This document shows positions 12,421 through 21,507 of a DNA stretch of 64,000 bases, piece by piece. Under the pieces are notes generated by a model. It did not search any database, had not been told where the DNA came from, and saw nothing but the letters and a program-made list of their open reading frames with translations. Each line of letters opens with the position of its first letter. Positions within the stretch are counted from its first letter, which is position 1. The stretch spans positions 20,774 to 84,773 of the forward strand of contig NZ_JAGGLV010000030.1 in the NCBI RefSeq assembly GCF_017874735.1. The letters run 5' to 3'. The position numbers and the translations under genes are program-made. This stretch comes from Paenibacillus silagei. GTDB lineage: Bacteria > Bacillota > Bacilli > Paenibacillales > Paenibacillaceae.

Positions 12421-12891
12421 ATGCCACGCAAAGGTCCAGTTACTAAAAGAGATGTATTGCCAGATCCATTGTATAATAGCAAGTTGGTTACTCGTTTGAT
12501 CAACCGTATTATGCTGGGTGGTAAAAGAGGTGTCGCTCAAAGCATTTTGTACAATTCGTTCAAGTTGATTCAAGAACGTACAGGTAAAGAGCCGATGGAA
12601 GTTTTCGAAGCTGCCATCAAGAATATCATGCCTGTATTGGAAGTTAAAGCTCGTCGTGTCGGCGGTGCTAACTACCAAGTACCTATTGAGGTTAAACCTG
12701 AAAGACGTACTGCTTTGGGATTACGTTGGCTTGTAAACTACTCACGCAACCGCGGTGAGAAGACTATGGAAGAACGTTTGGCGGCTGAGATTATCGATGC
12801 TTCCAACAACACAGGCGCTTCCGTTAAGAAACGTGAAGACACACACAAGATGGCTGAAGCGAACAAAGCGTTTGCTCACTACCGCTGGTAG
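12421..12891 (+). CDS. rpsG: 30S ribosomal protein S7
   Basis: S7 nucleates assembly of the 30S head and contacts E-site tRNA. It has 156 residues beginning MPRKGPVTKRDVLPDPLYNS, with the conserved LGLRWLVNYSRNRGEKTMEERL and C-terminal AEANKAFAHYRW, the standard Firmicutes form. AGAAAGGGGGATATCC precedes the ATG. It is cotranscribed with rpsL and fusA. Confidence 0.98.
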   Translation: MPRKGPVTKRDVLPDPLYNSKLVTRLINRIMLGGKRGVAQSILYNSFKLIQERTGKEPMEVFEAAIKNIMPVLEVKARRVGGANYQVPIEVKPERRTALGLRWLVNYSRNRGEKTMEERLAAEIIDASNNTGASVKKREDTHKMAEANKAFAHYRW

Positions 12892-12938
12892 GATTGCAGT
12901 CGTTCAAATAACTTCTATTTTGAAAGGAGATCCATTTC

Positions 12939-15017
12939 ATGGCAAGAGAGTTCTCCTTAAAAAATACACGTAATATCGGGATCATGGCGCATATTGATGC
13001 TGGTAAGACTACTACCACTGAGCGGATTCTATTCTACACAGGCCGTACGCACAAAATCGGTGAAGTTCACGAGGGTGCTGCTACAATGGACTGGATGGAA
13101 CAAGAACAGGAGCGCGGAATCACGATTACTTCCGCTGCTACAACTGCTGCATGGAAGGGTCACCGCATCAATATCATTGATACCCCAGGACACGTTGACT
13201 TCACCGTTGAAGTTGAACGTTCCCTGCGTGTATTGGATGGGGCAGTTGGTGTATTTAGTGCGAAAGAGGGCGTAGAACCTCAGTCTGAAACCGTATGGAG
13301 ACAGGCTGACCGTTACAACGTTCCACGGATCGCATATGTGAACAAAATGGACATTATCGGTGCGGATTTCCTTAACGTTATCGAAACGATGCGTGATCGT
13401 CTTCAAGCCAATGCAGTTGCTATTCAACTGCCAATCGGTGCAGAAAATGATTTCGCAGGTATCATCGACCTCGTTGAGCAAAAAGCACATATGTTCAGAG
13501 ATGATTTGGGCCAAAATATTGAAGTTACGGATATTCCGGAAGAATATTTGGCAAAGGTTGAGGAACTGCGTCTCGAGCTGATCGAGAAAGTTGCTGAACT
13601 TGATGAAGATCTGACTATGAAGTACCTGGAAGGCGAAGAAATTACTATTCCGGAAATCAAAGCTGCTCTGCGCAAAGGCGTAGTTGAAGTTAAAATTTTC
13701 CCAGTAATTTGCGGCTCTTCCTACCGGAACAAAGGGATTCAGCTTATGCTGGATGCTGTTGTTGATTACTTGCCTTCACCTTTGGATGTACCGGCTATTA
13801 CGGGTCATCTGGAGGATGGAACAGAAGCGGAACGTCATCCTTCGGATGAAGAGCCATTCGGTGCCTTGGCATTTAAGATCATGACAGACCCTTATGTTGG
13901 TAAACTCACGTTCTTCCGTGTATACTCCGGTATCCTGGAATCAGGTTCTTATGTAATTAACGCTACTAAGGGCAAACGTGAGCGTATTGGGCGTATCCTG
14001 CAGATGCATGCGAACAGCCGTCAAGAAATCTCCATCGTTTACGCTGGTGATATCGCGGCAGCCGTTGGTCTGAAGGACACTAGCACAGGCGATACACTCT
14101 GCGACGAGAAGCATCCGATCATTCTGGAATCCATGAACTTTCCAGATCCGGTTATCGAAATCGCAGTCGAGCCGAAAACCAAAGCTGACCAAGATAAACT
14201 GGGTGTTGCTCTCGGAAAGTTGACTGAAGAGGATCCTACTCTTCGTGCTCACACTGATGAAGAAACAGGCCAAACCATCCTGGCAGGTATGGGTGAGCTT
14301 CACTTGGACATCATCATCGACCGTATGCGTCGTGAATTCAAAGTAGAAACCAATGTGGGTAAACCGCAGGTTGCCTACCGCGAAACGTTCAAGGCATCTG
14401 CCCGCGTAGAAGGCAAGTTTGTTCGCCAATCCGGCGGTCGCGGTCAGTACGGTCACGTATGGGTTGAGTTTGAACCCCTCGAGCCAGGTACTGGCAGCCA
14501 ATTCGAAAGTAAAGTTGTCGGTGGCTCGGTTCCAAGAGAATACATCGCTCCTGCACTTGCCGGTATTGAAGAGCAAATGAAGAACGGCGTTATTGCAGGC
14601 TTCCCGCTTGTTGACGTTAAAGCTACCATCGTAGATGGTTCTTACCATGATGTTGACTCCAACGAAATGGCGTTCAAAATTGCCGGTTCGATGGCGCTTA
14701 AAGCTGCAAAAGAAAAATGTCAACCTGCATTGCTTGAACCAATCATGAAAGTGGAAGTAACTGTTCCTGAGGAATACATGGGCGATGTAATGGGTATGCT
14801 GAACTCCCGTCGCGGTAGAATCGAAGGTATGGATTCCCGTGGTGGAGCGCAAATTATCCGTGCGAAGGTGCCTTTGTCCGAAATGTTCGGATACTCCACA
14901 ACACTCCGTTCCGGTACTCAAGGACGCGGCGTATTCTCAATGGAGCTTTCTCACTATGAAGAAGTACCTAAATCCATTGCTGAAGAAATCGTAGCCAAGA
15001 ACAAAGGCGGAGAATAA
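12939..15017 (+). CDS. fusA: Elongation factor G
   Basis: The ribosomal translocase, a GTPase of 692 residues. The G1 loop AHIDAGKTT is at residues 17-25, and G3 (DTPGHVDF) and G4 (NKMD) are intact. Domains II-V follow, including the domain IV segment SGGRGQYGHVWVEFEP. The length and motifs match translational EF-G rather than tetracycline-resistance relatives. GAAAGGAGATCC precedes the ATG; tuf follows after 108 bases that can pair GCCGTCCG (15034-15041) with CGGACGGC (15079-15086). Confidence 0.98.
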   Translation: MAREFSLKNTRNIGIMAHIDAGKTTTTERILFYTGRTHKIGEVHEGAATMDWMEQEQERGITITSAATTAAWKGHRINIIDTPGHVDFTVEVERSLRVLDGAVGVFSAKEGVEPQSETVWRQADRYNVPRIAYVNKMDIIGADFLNVIETMRDRLQANAVAIQLPIGAENDFAGIIDLVEQKAHMFRDDLGQNIEVTDIPEEYLAKVEELRLELIEKVAELDEDLTMKYLEGEEITIPEIKAALRKGVVEVKIFPVICGSSYRNKGIQLMLDAVVDYLPSPLDVPAITGHLEDGTEAERHPSDEEPFGALAFKIMTDPYVGKLTFFRVYSGILESGSYVINATKGKRERIGRILQMHANSRQEISIVYAGDIAAAVGLKDTSTGDTLCDEKHPIILESMNFPDPVIEIAVEPKTKADQDKLGVALGKLTEEDPTLRAHTDEETGQTILAGMGELHLDIIIDRMRREFKVETNVGKPQVAYRETFKASARVEGKFVRQSGGRGQYGHVWVEFEPLEPGTGSQFESKVVGGSVPREYIAPALAGIEEQMKNGVIAGFPLVDVKATIVDGSYHDVDSNEMAFKIAGSMALKAAKEKCQPALLEPIMKVEVTVPEEYMGDVMGMLNSRRGRIEGMDSRGGAQIIRAKVPLSEMFGYSTTLRSGTQGRGVFSMELSHYEEVPKSIAEEIVAKNKGGE

Positions 15018-15125
15018 GCTTAATTTTTAACTTGCCGTCCGGGTATAACACTTAAGTCACCTTAGAACTGCAAATAGGCGGACGGCTCAAATATATGGAC
15101 CCCACAATAAGGAGGAACTGTTCAA

Positions 15126-16316
15126 ATGGCAAAGGCAAAGTTTGAACGTAACAAACCGCACGTTAACATCGGTACTATTGGTCACGTCGACCATGGTAAA
15201 ACAACTCTGACTGCTGCAATCACAACTGTATTGTCCAAAAAATACGGTGGTGCTGCTGTAGCATTCGACCAAATTGATAAGGCTCCTGAAGAACGCGAAC
15301 GCGGTATCACTATCTCCACCGCTCACGTTGAATATGAAACTCCTAACCGTCACTACGCTCACGTAGACTGCCCTGGACACGCCGACTATGTTAAAAACAT
15401 GATCACTGGCGCAGCGCAAATGGACGGAGCGATCCTGGTTGTATCCGCAGCTGACGGCCCTATGCCACAGACTCGTGAACACATCCTGCTGTCCCGTCAA
15501 GTAGGCGTTCCTTACATCGTTGTATTCCTGAACAAATGCGACATGGTTGAGGACGAAGAGTTGCTTGAATTGGTTGAAATGGAAGTTCGCGATCTGCTTA
15601 GCGAATACGACTTCCCAGGCGATGACACTCCAATCGTTCGTGGATCTGCTCGTGAAGCTCTGCAGAACCCTGATGGCGAGTATGCACAGAAGATCGTTGA
15701 AATGTTCGAAACGATCGACACATACATCCCGCTTCCAGAACGTCAGACTGACAAGCCTTTCTTGATGCCTGTCGAAGATGTATTCTCCATCACTGGCCGC
15801 GGTACTGTGGCAACTGGTCGCGTAGAACGCGGAACAGTTAAAGTCGGAGAAGAAATCGAAATCGTTGGTATTCACGAAGAAACTAAGAAGTCTGTAGTTA
15901 CTGGCGTGGAAATGTTCCGCAAATTGCTTGATTCCGCTCAAGCTGGCGACAACATCGGCGCACTCTTGCGTGGTGTTGACCGTAACAACATCGAGCGTGG
16001 CCAGGTATTGGCTAAGCCGAACTCCGTTAAGCCACACACTGAGTTCACTGCTCAGATCTACGTTCTGACTAAAGAAGAAGGCGGACGTCACAAACCATTC
16101 TTCACTGGTTACCGTCCACAGTTCTACTTCCGTACAACTGACGTAACTGGCATCATCAACCTGCCAGAAGGTACTGAAATGGTTATGCCTGGTGACAACA
16201 TCACTGTAACTGTTCAGCTGATCTCCCCAATCGCTATTGAAGAAGGTACTAAATTCTCCATTCGCGAAGGCGGACGTACAGTTGGTGCCGGTTCCGTAGC
16301 TTCCATCCAGAAATAA
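15126..16316 (+). CDS. tuf: Elongation factor Tu
   Basis: EF-Tu delivers aminoacyl-tRNA to the ribosome. It has 396 residues with G1 GHVDHGKTTL at 19-28, the switch region RERGITIS, DCPGHADY and NKCDM, and a C-terminal barrel ending RTVGAGSVASIQK. Kirromycin-contact regions look ordinary. AAGGAGGAACTG precedes the ATG. It is the last gene of the str block and is followed by a strong terminator. Confidence 0.98.
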   Translation: MAKAKFERNKPHVNIGTIGHVDHGKTTLTAAITTVLSKKYGGAAVAFDQIDKAPEERERGITISTAHVEYETPNRHYAHVDCPGHADYVKNMITGAAQMDGAILVVSAADGPMPQTREHILLSRQVGVPYIVVFLNKCDMVEDEELLELVEMEVRDLLSEYDFPGDDTPIVRGSAREALQNPDGEYAQKIVEMFETIDTYIPLPERQTDKPFLMPVEDVFSITGRGTVATGRVERGTVKVGEEIEIVGIHEETKKSVVTGVEMFRKLLDSAQAGDNIGALLRGVDRNNIERGQVLAKPNSVKPHTEFTAQIYVLTKEEGGRHKPFFTGYRPQFYFRTTDVTGIINLPEGTEMVMPGDNITVTVQLISPIAIEEGTKFSIREGGRTVGAGSVASIQK

Positions 16317-16354
16317 TTCAGGCTCTATCCGTTAGGATAGACTGAATATAAGTC

Positions 16355-16390
16355 AGGCCCCCTTCATTTGAAGGGGGCCTGTTTTATTTT
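16355..16390 (+). terminator. Intrinsic terminator after tuf
   Basis: AGGCCCCCTTC, an ATTT loop, GAAGGGGGCCT, then GTTTTATTTT: an 11-bp perfect stem with a T-rich tail. It closes the str transcript and also lies downstream of the opposing cupin gene. Confidence 0.9.
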
Positions 16391-16407
16391 ATAGATAAGA
16401 TTGAGAA

Positions 16408-16749
16408 TTAGATTTCCTTCGCATAGTCCGCACTTGGTAACTTGGATAAAACCACATGCAGGCTGGACGGCGATGAACTATTATTCGTATAAGCGAATGA
16501 CTCGTCACCGGCAATGTAGATGGTCTCTCCTTGGATGAAGGAGAATTCTTCCTCATTAACATGAATGGTACCGTCACCGTGTAAGGCGAGGATATAGACA
16601 TCTGCTCCGGGGTGCTTGTGAACGGGCAGCTTTTGCCCAGGCATGAAATTAAGCACAAATACTACGCTATCGCCTTTTTGGAAAATGATCTTTTTGGTAA
16701 AGCGTTCCTCTTGATACTGTACGGCCTCAGCTAGTGTTTTCTTTTCCAT
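16408..16749 (-). CDS. Small single-domain cupin protein
   Basis: A 113-residue one-domain cupin. Motif 1 is PVHKHPGADVYILALHG, with H44 and H46 as likely metal ligands and D50 in the place often held by Glu; motif 2 near FIQGETIYIAGDESFAY lacks the usual His. Metal binding is therefore possible but atypical. It has no secretion signal. It lies 33 bp behind the V4R gene on the same strand, so the two probably form one operon under the FNR box at 17292-17305. Enzymatic role, ligand and partner are unknown. Confidence 0.8.
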   Translation of the reverse strand: MEKKTLAEAVQYQEERFTKKIIFQKGDSVVFVLNFMPGQKLPVHKHPGADVYILALHGDGTIHVNEEEFSFIQGETIYIAGDESFAYTNNSSSPSSLHVVLSKLPSADYAKEI

Positions 16750-16782
16750 TATAAATCCCTGCTTTCATTATATTAGTATTAT

Positions 16783-17238
16783 TTAAAGCTTAACTTCGTA
16801 CTCGCAGTGCTCATGACCGGTGACATTACATTTGATCTCTTTCACTGAAACCTTGCGGCCGAGAATTCGGCACAGAGCACCTTCAATGATAGCTCCCTCC
16901 AGATCACAGACCATTCTTTCATCTTCAAGGGAAGGTAGTCCTTTGCAGAAGCAATCGTCAACAGCGATATTAATTTTGCGCTCATCGGAATGAACAATTC
17001 GGGGAATCCCGATTTTGAGCTCCTCAAAGATCTGCAGTAGCTCTTCCACGGACTGGACAGGCAGGCTCTCGCCGATCTTTCTGCCAATGGTCACAGTCGT
17101 TCCCTTTCCGCCTAACGGCAATCCCTGGTTCATTCCAATTAGACGGATGGTCCGGAATAGTTCAAGGGGTACCATATTGCCCAGAGTTGTTCTATTCATC
17201 TGGCGCATGTCCTCAAAAGTGTATTGCTGCAAGCCCAT
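16783..17238 (-). CDS. V4R (4-vinyl reductase-like) domain protein
   Basis: A cytosolic protein of about 151 residues. The C-terminal part has the V4R-family layout: a Gly-rich start (GKGTTVTIGRKIGE), DDCFCKGLP in the middle, and the closing CNVTGHEHCEYEV with paired cysteines. V4R domains bind small molecules or metals and occur in sensory and tetrapyrrole-related proteins. The ATG at 17238 is close to AAAAGGAG; a TTG one codon earlier is possible. First gene of a likely two-gene operon with the cupin, reading away from the FNR-type regulator. The biochemical role is not known. Confidence 0.72.
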   Translation of the reverse strand: MGLQQYTFEDMRQMNRTTLGNMVPLELFRTIRLIGMNQGLPLGGKGTTVTIGRKIGESLPVQSVEELLQIFEELKIGIPRIVHSDERKINIAVDDCFCKGLPSLEDERMVCDLEGAIIEGALCRILGRKVSVKEIKCNVTGHEHCEYEVKL

Positions 17239-17263
17239 CAACTCCTTTTCTCTCTATGAACCT

Positions 17264-17305
17264 ATTGTATAGACAGGCGGCACGTTAATCCTTGATATAG
17301 ATCAA
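17264..17305 (-). promoter_or_regulatory. FNR box and leftward promoter for V4R-cupin
   Basis: TTGAT-ATAG-ATCAA at 17292-17305 is a perfect match to the TTGAT-N4-ATCAA FNR box. On the minus strand TACAAT (17269 to 17264) is a good -10; a start 7 bases further (17257) puts the box centre at -41.5, the class II activator position. There is no good -35 hexamer, as expected for an activator-dependent promoter. The role is inferred from sequence only. Confidence 0.68.
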
Positions 17306-17393
17306 GTTTTATGAAAATTTGTGCGTCCAGTCACCCGGCAGCGCTTCGATCATTGATATGGTGGGATAAGCGACAGTAGAGGAGGAATGATGT

Positions 17394-18113
17394 ATGGAAT
17401 GCAATACGTGCAATTCTCATGCCTGTGTGCGCCAGGTTCCGGTATTCAGAAGTTTGTCCGATGAAGAATTGGTTATCATAGAATCAATCACAGAATCCCA
17501 TTCATATAAAAAGGGTAGCCAAGTTTGCCGAGAAGGGGAGCCGTCTGAAGCCTTGTTTGTGGTGAAGAGCGGGCTTATCAAATTAACGAAGAACAGTAAA
17601 GAAGGGAAGCAGCATATTGTCCGTTTTCTTTTCCCGGGGGATTATTTCGGTCAGTTTGCCCTGCTTCACAATAAAAATAATGATGTAACGGCGGAGATTA
17701 TTGAGAGTGGAGTGGTCTGCCGGATGCACCGGAAGGATTTCATTCCCCTGCTGGAGCAGAATGCGGGCCTGGCGTTTAGCTTTCTGATGTCTGTTAGTGA
17801 GCAGCTGCATCTGGCGGAAGAAACAGCAGGGGCACTGCATATGTTTGAAGTGGAAAAACGGTTAGCCCGGCTTCTAGTCTACTTGTACACGAGGAATCTA
17901 CCAGAATCAGCTCTGACAATGCAAGCTTTAAGACATTCCGTGGATCTCCCATCGGCGCAAAAAGAAGTGGCAGCGATGATCGGCACTACTGCCGAGACCC
18001 TAAGCCGTAAGCTGAACAAGCTGGAAGCGCTGAAGATCATCGCTATGCATAAAAGAACCGTGAATATTTTGGAGATGGAGACTCTAATTCAGCTCGCTGA
18101 AATCAGTCATTAA
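17394..18113 (+). CDS. Crp/Fnr-family regulator with N-terminal cysteine cluster (FNR-like)
   Basis: A 239-residue Crp/Fnr transcription factor: an N-terminal MECNTCNSHACV with C3, C6 and C11; a cyclic-nucleotide-type beta-roll (residues ~20-140); a dimer helix; and a C-terminal winged HTH. The recognition helix reads TAETLSRKL, keeping the E..SR pattern that reads TTGAT half-sites in E. coli FNR. With another Cys (C45 or C109 region) the cluster could hold an oxygen-sensitive iron-sulfur centre. GGAGG lies 8 bases before the ATG. It diverges from the V4R-cupin pair, its likely target. It is not the Bacillus-type Fnr, whose cysteines are C-terminal. Confidence 0.85.
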   Translation: MECNTCNSHACVRQVPVFRSLSDEELVIIESITESHSYKKGSQVCREGEPSEALFVVKSGLIKLTKNSKEGKQHIVRFLFPGDYFGQFALLHNKNNDVTAEIIESGVVCRMHRKDFIPLLEQNAGLAFSFLMSVSEQLHLAEETAGALHMFEVEKRLARLLVYLYTRNLPESALTMQALRHSVDLPSAQKEVAAMIGTTAETLSRKLNKLEALKIIAMHKRTVNILEMETLIQLAEISH

Positions 18114-18183
18114 CAATTTTCAGATAAAACCGTGTATTTTTAAACTTTTTTTCTGGAAAAGGTGATTTGTTTTGCAAAGGCTC

Positions 18184-18212
18184 TTGCAATATAGCCGCCT
18201 ATTAGATATAAT
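18184..18212 (+). promoter_or_regulatory. Sigma-A type promoter for the S10 block
   Basis: TTGCAA at 18184-18189, a 17-base spacer, TATAAT at 18207-18212. It leaves a leader of about 130 bases before rpsJ; I see no recognised regulatory fold there. Confidence 0.75.
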
Positions 18213-18349
18213 AATAAATGTTGTTCTGAGACGTTGCGATGATGTGAGAGGTTACTGACACACCCGGCCCCTTTGCCATGAGGTCGACGTCAGAAAATTT
18301 TCACGGAGTATGTCCGATAATAAATTGGGCGATAGAAGGAGGGACTAAA

Positions 18350-18658
18350 ATGGCAAAGCAAAAAATTCGTATTCGCTTGAAAGCATACGACCACAGAATT
18401 CTTGATCAATCCGCAGAGAAAATCGTTGAAACAGCAAAACGTTCGGGTGCTGGTGTATCCGGGCCGATTCCGCTGCCAACTGAGAAGCAAATCATTACCA
18501 TTCTCCGTGCGGTACACAAGTACAAGGATTCCCGTGAACAGTTTGAGCAACGGACTCACAAACGTTTGATCGATATTGTGAACCCAACACCACAAACTGT
18601 GGATGCCTTGATGCGCTTGGATCTACCGTCCGGTGTAGATATCGAAATCAAATTGTAA
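18350..18658 (+). CDS. rpsJ: 30S ribosomal protein S10 (NusE)
   Basis: S10 is a 30S head protein and, as NusE, a partner of NusB/NusG in antitermination. It has 102 residues: MAKQKIRIRLKAYDHRILDQ, the loop GPIPLPT and C-terminal LDLPSGVDIEIKL. GAAGGAGGGAC precedes the ATG at 18350, which rules out longer upstream frames. First gene of the S10-spc-alpha superoperon. Confidence 0.98.
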   Translation: MAKQKIRIRLKAYDHRILDQSAEKIVETAKRSGAGVSGPIPLPTEKQIITILRAVHKYKDSREQFEQRTHKRLIDIVNPTPQTVDALMRLDLPSGVDIEIKL

Positions 18659-18696
18659 TTCATTAAGTAATCAGGAAAAGAAAAGAGGTGTCAACA

Positions 18697-19320
18697 TTGA
18701 AAGGTATCTTAGGAAAAAAACTCGGTATGACTCAAGTGTTTACTCCAGAAGGTAACGTAATCGCGGTTTCTGTTATCGAAGCTGGACCTTGTGTGGTACT
18801 GCAAAAGAAAGACCTGAATATCGACGGATATGAAGCAGTGCAGTTGGGCTTTTCCGATAAAAAGGAAAGTCGCTCCAACAAGCCTGAACAGGGTCACGCC
18901 AAAAAGGCAAATGCAACACCTAAGCGCTACGTTCGCGAAATTCGCGGTGTTGACCTCGGGTCACTCGAGGTTGGACAAGAGCTTAAGGCTGACATCTTCG
19001 CTGAAGGCGAGTTTGTTGACGTAACAGGTACTTCGAAGGGTAAAGGCTTCCAGGGTAACATCAAACGCTGGGGACAAAGCCGCGGACCAATGGCACACGG
19101 ATCGCGTTACCACAGAAGACCGGGCTCGATGGGTTCCATCCAGGCTAACCGTGTTCCTAAGGGCAAACGCCTTCCAGGACATATGGGTCACACGACCGTA
19201 ACGGTTCAAAAGCTTGAAATCATCCGGGTTGACGTAGAACGTAATGTACTGCTGGTTAAAGGCGCTATTCCAGGTCCTAAGAACAGCTTCGTGAAAGTTA
19301 AACAAACCGTTAAGAAATAA
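18697..19320 (+). CDS. rplC: 50S ribosomal protein L3
   Basis: L3 reaches the peptidyl-transferase centre. It has 207 residues beginning MKGILGKKLGMTQVF, with the conserved loop around GSRYHRRPGSMGSIQANRVPKGKRLPGHMG. The start is TTG at 18697, preceded by AGAGGTGTCAAC; the upstream GTG overlaps the ribosome site. No linezolid- or tiamulin-type substitution can be judged without alignment. Confidence 0.97.
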   Translation: MKGILGKKLGMTQVFTPEGNVIAVSVIEAGPCVVLQKKDLNIDGYEAVQLGFSDKKESRSNKPEQGHAKKANATPKRYVREIRGVDLGSLEVGQELKADIFAEGEFVDVTGTSKGKGFQGNIKRWGQSRGPMAHGSRYHRRPGSMGSIQANRVPKGKRLPGHMGHTTVTVQKLEIIRVDVERNVLLVKGAIPGPKNSFVKVKQTVKK

Positions 19321-19345
19321 TTACTGAAGAAAGGAGGAACATGAA

Positions 19346-19969
19346 ATGCCAAAAGTAACACTTTTCAATACTAGTGGTAACGAAGTTGGCGAAGTTGAAC
19401 TGAGTGATTCAGTTTTCGGTATTGAACCGAACGTACATGTGCTGCATGAAGCTGCACTTATGCAAAGAGCTTCCCTTCGTCGTGGTACACATAAAGTAAA
19501 AGGACGCTCTGAAGTGCGTGGCGGCGGACGTAAGCCTTGGAAACAAAAAGGTACAGGTCGTGCTCGTCAAGGCTCCATTCGTTCTCCACAATGGAAAGGC
19601 GGCGGCGTAGTCTTCGGACCAACACCACGCAGCTATTCCTGGAAATTGCCTAAGAAGGTTCGCCGGTTGGCCATCAAATCCGCGTTGTCCTCAAAAGTGC
19701 TTGAGAATGACATCATCGTATTGGATAGCTTGACTCTGAATGCTCCGAAGACGAAAGAATTCGCAGCGATTCTGAACAACCTTAAAGTGGGCAGCAAAGC
19801 CCTGATCGTAGCTCCTAGCTATGATGACAACGTAGCACTTTCCGCTCGTAACATCCCTGGGGTGAAATTCGTAGCGGCTGACGGCATCAATGTTCTTGAC
19901 GTACTGACGTACGACAAACTGATCATCACTAAAGAAGCAGTTCTGAAGGTAGAGGAGGTGTTCGCGTAA
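19346..19969 (+). CDS. rplD: 50S ribosomal protein L4
   Basis: L4 lines the exit tunnel and in some bacteria represses the S10 operon. The 207 residues include the tunnel loop EVRGGGRKPWKQKGTGRARQGS and IRSPQWKGGGVVFGP. AAAGGAGGAAC precedes the ATG. Its stop overlaps the rplW start by one base (TAATG), implying translational coupling. Confidence 0.98.
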   Translation: MPKVTLFNTSGNEVGEVELSDSVFGIEPNVHVLHEAALMQRASLRRGTHKVKGRSEVRGGGRKPWKQKGTGRARQGSIRSPQWKGGGVVFGPTPRSYSWKLPKKVRRLAIKSALSSKVLENDIIVLDSLTLNAPKTKEFAAILNNLKVGSKALIVAPSYDDNVALSARNIPGVKFVAADGINVLDVLTYDKLIITKEAVLKVEEVFA

Positions 19970-20262
19970 TGAAAGATCCTCGTGATATAATCAAGCGTCC
20001 AGTGATTACGGAACGCACATCCGAATACATGAGCGAACTGAAGTACGCTTTTGAAGTGGATATCCGTGCTAACAAGACCGAAATCAAAAAAGCTGTCGAG
20101 GCTATTTTTAAAGTAAAAGTCGTTAGTGTGAACACAATGCGCGTACCTGGTAAACTGAAACGTTACGGCAAATATTCCGGTTATACTCCGGAGTGGAAAA
20201 AAGCCATCGTGAAGCTTAGCCCGGACAGCAAGCCGCTTGAGTTCTTTGAAGCGGTAGAATAA
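19969..20262 (+). CDS. rplW: 50S ribosomal protein L23
   Basis: L23 sits at the tunnel exit and docks trigger factor and SRP. It has 97 residues (MKDPRDIIKRPVITERTSEY ... EVDIRANKTEIKKAVEAIF). AGAGGAGGTG upstream lies inside the end of rplD, with which it is translationally coupled. Normal bacterial length. Confidence 0.97.
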   Translation: MKDPRDIIKRPVITERTSEYMSELKYAFEVDIRANKTEIKKAVEAIFKVKVVSVNTMRVPGKLKRYGKYSGYTPEWKKAIVKLSPDSKPLEFFEAVE

Positions 20263-20289
20263 TACTCTTAAAGTAAGGAGGAAACTATA

Positions 20290-21120
20290 GTGCCAATCAA
20301 AAAGTACAAACCGACCTCTCCGGCAAGACGCAACATGTCTGTGTCTACGTTTGAAGAAATTACAACAAACCAGCCAGAGAAATCGTTGCTGTCCCCGCTG
20401 TTCAAGCATGCCGGACGCAACAACCAAGGTAAAATTACGGTTCGTCACCATGGCGGCGGACACAAACGTAAATACCGTATCATCGACTTCAAGCGGACTA
20501 AAGACGGCATACCAGGTAGCGTTGCTACAATTGAGTATGACCCGAACCGTACTTCCAATATTGCTTTGATCCACTATGCTGATGGAGAGAAACGTTATAT
20601 CATCGCTCCTAAAGGCCTTAAAGTTGGGGACAAAGTTGAGTCCGGCCCTGCTGCGGACATCAAAATTGGTAACAGCCTTCCGTTGATCAACATCCCGGTA
20701 GGTACAGTTATCCACAACATCGAGTTGAAACCAGGCAAAGGCGGACAATTGGTTCGTGCTGCAGGTACTGAAGCTCAGCTGCTGGGTAAAGAAGATAAAT
20801 ACGTATCTGTTCGTTTGAACTCGGGTGAGGTTCGCAGAATCCTCAGCGTTTGCCGTGCGACTATCGGAGCCGTAGGTAACGGAGATCACGAACTGATCAA
20901 GATTGGTAAAGCCGGACGCAGCCGCTGGCTCGGACGTCGTCCTGAAGTACGCGGTGTTGTCATGAACCCTAACGATCACCCACACGGTGGTGGTGAAGGC
21001 CGCGCTCCTATCGGACGGAAATCGCCAATGTCACCTTGGGGCAAACCAACCCTCGGCTACAAAACGCGTAAGAAAAACAAAGCATCTGATAAATATATCG
21101 TTCGCCGCCGCACAAAATAA
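20290..21120 (+). CDS. rplB: 50S ribosomal protein L2
   Basis: L2 is needed for subunit association and peptidyl transfer. It has 276 residues; the C-terminal part carries the highly conserved RGVVMNPNDHPHGGGEGRAPIG, with the functionally important His. The start is GTG at 20290 behind AAGGAGGAAAC. Confidence 0.98.
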   Translation: MPIKKYKPTSPARRNMSVSTFEEITTNQPEKSLLSPLFKHAGRNNQGKITVRHHGGGHKRKYRIIDFKRTKDGIPGSVATIEYDPNRTSNIALIHYADGEKRYIIAPKGLKVGDKVESGPAADIKIGNSLPLINIPVGTVIHNIELKPGKGGQLVRAAGTEAQLLGKEDKYVSVRLNSGEVRRILSVCRATIGAVGNGDHELIKIGKAGRSRWLGRRPEVRGVVMNPNDHPHGGGEGRAPIGRKSPMSPWGKPTLGYKTRKKNKASDKYIVRRRTK

Positions 21121-21197
21121 GACGCTTCAGGCAAGTTAGTTAAGCGCGAAGCGTCGATTCGCGGTTTTGAAGAACCGGATGAAGGGAGGATTCACAC

Positions 21198-21476
21198 ATG
21201 GGTCGCAGTTTAAAGAAGGGGCCGTTCATCGATGGCTACCTGCTGAAAAAAGTTGAGGATTTGAACGAGTCAGACAAGAAAGTCGTAGTAAAAACCTGGT
21301 CCCGTCGCTCAACCATTTTCCCTCAGTTTATCGGACATACGTTTGGTGTATATGACGGCCGCAAACACGTGCCTGTATACGTAACGGAAGATATGGTAGG
21401 TCACAAGTTGGGCGAGTTCGCGCCAACACGTACTTACAAAGGCCACGCGGGTGACGATAAGAAAACCAGAAGATAA
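21198..21476 (+). CDS. rpsS: 30S ribosomal protein S19
   Basis: S19 is a 30S head protein that contacts the inter-subunit bridge. The 92-residue product begins MGRSLKKGPFIDGYLLKKVE and contains HTFGVYDGRKHVPVYVTEDMVGHKLGEFAPTRTY, all standard. GAAGGGAGGATTC precedes the ATG. Confidence 0.97.
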   Translation: MGRSLKKGPFIDGYLLKKVEDLNESDKKVVVKTWSRRSTIFPQFIGHTFGVYDGRKHVPVYVTEDMVGHKLGEFAPTRTYKGHAGDDKKTRR

Positions 21477-21507
21477 TTAACGTCTTCGTTTGAGAGGAGG
21501 GAAAACA

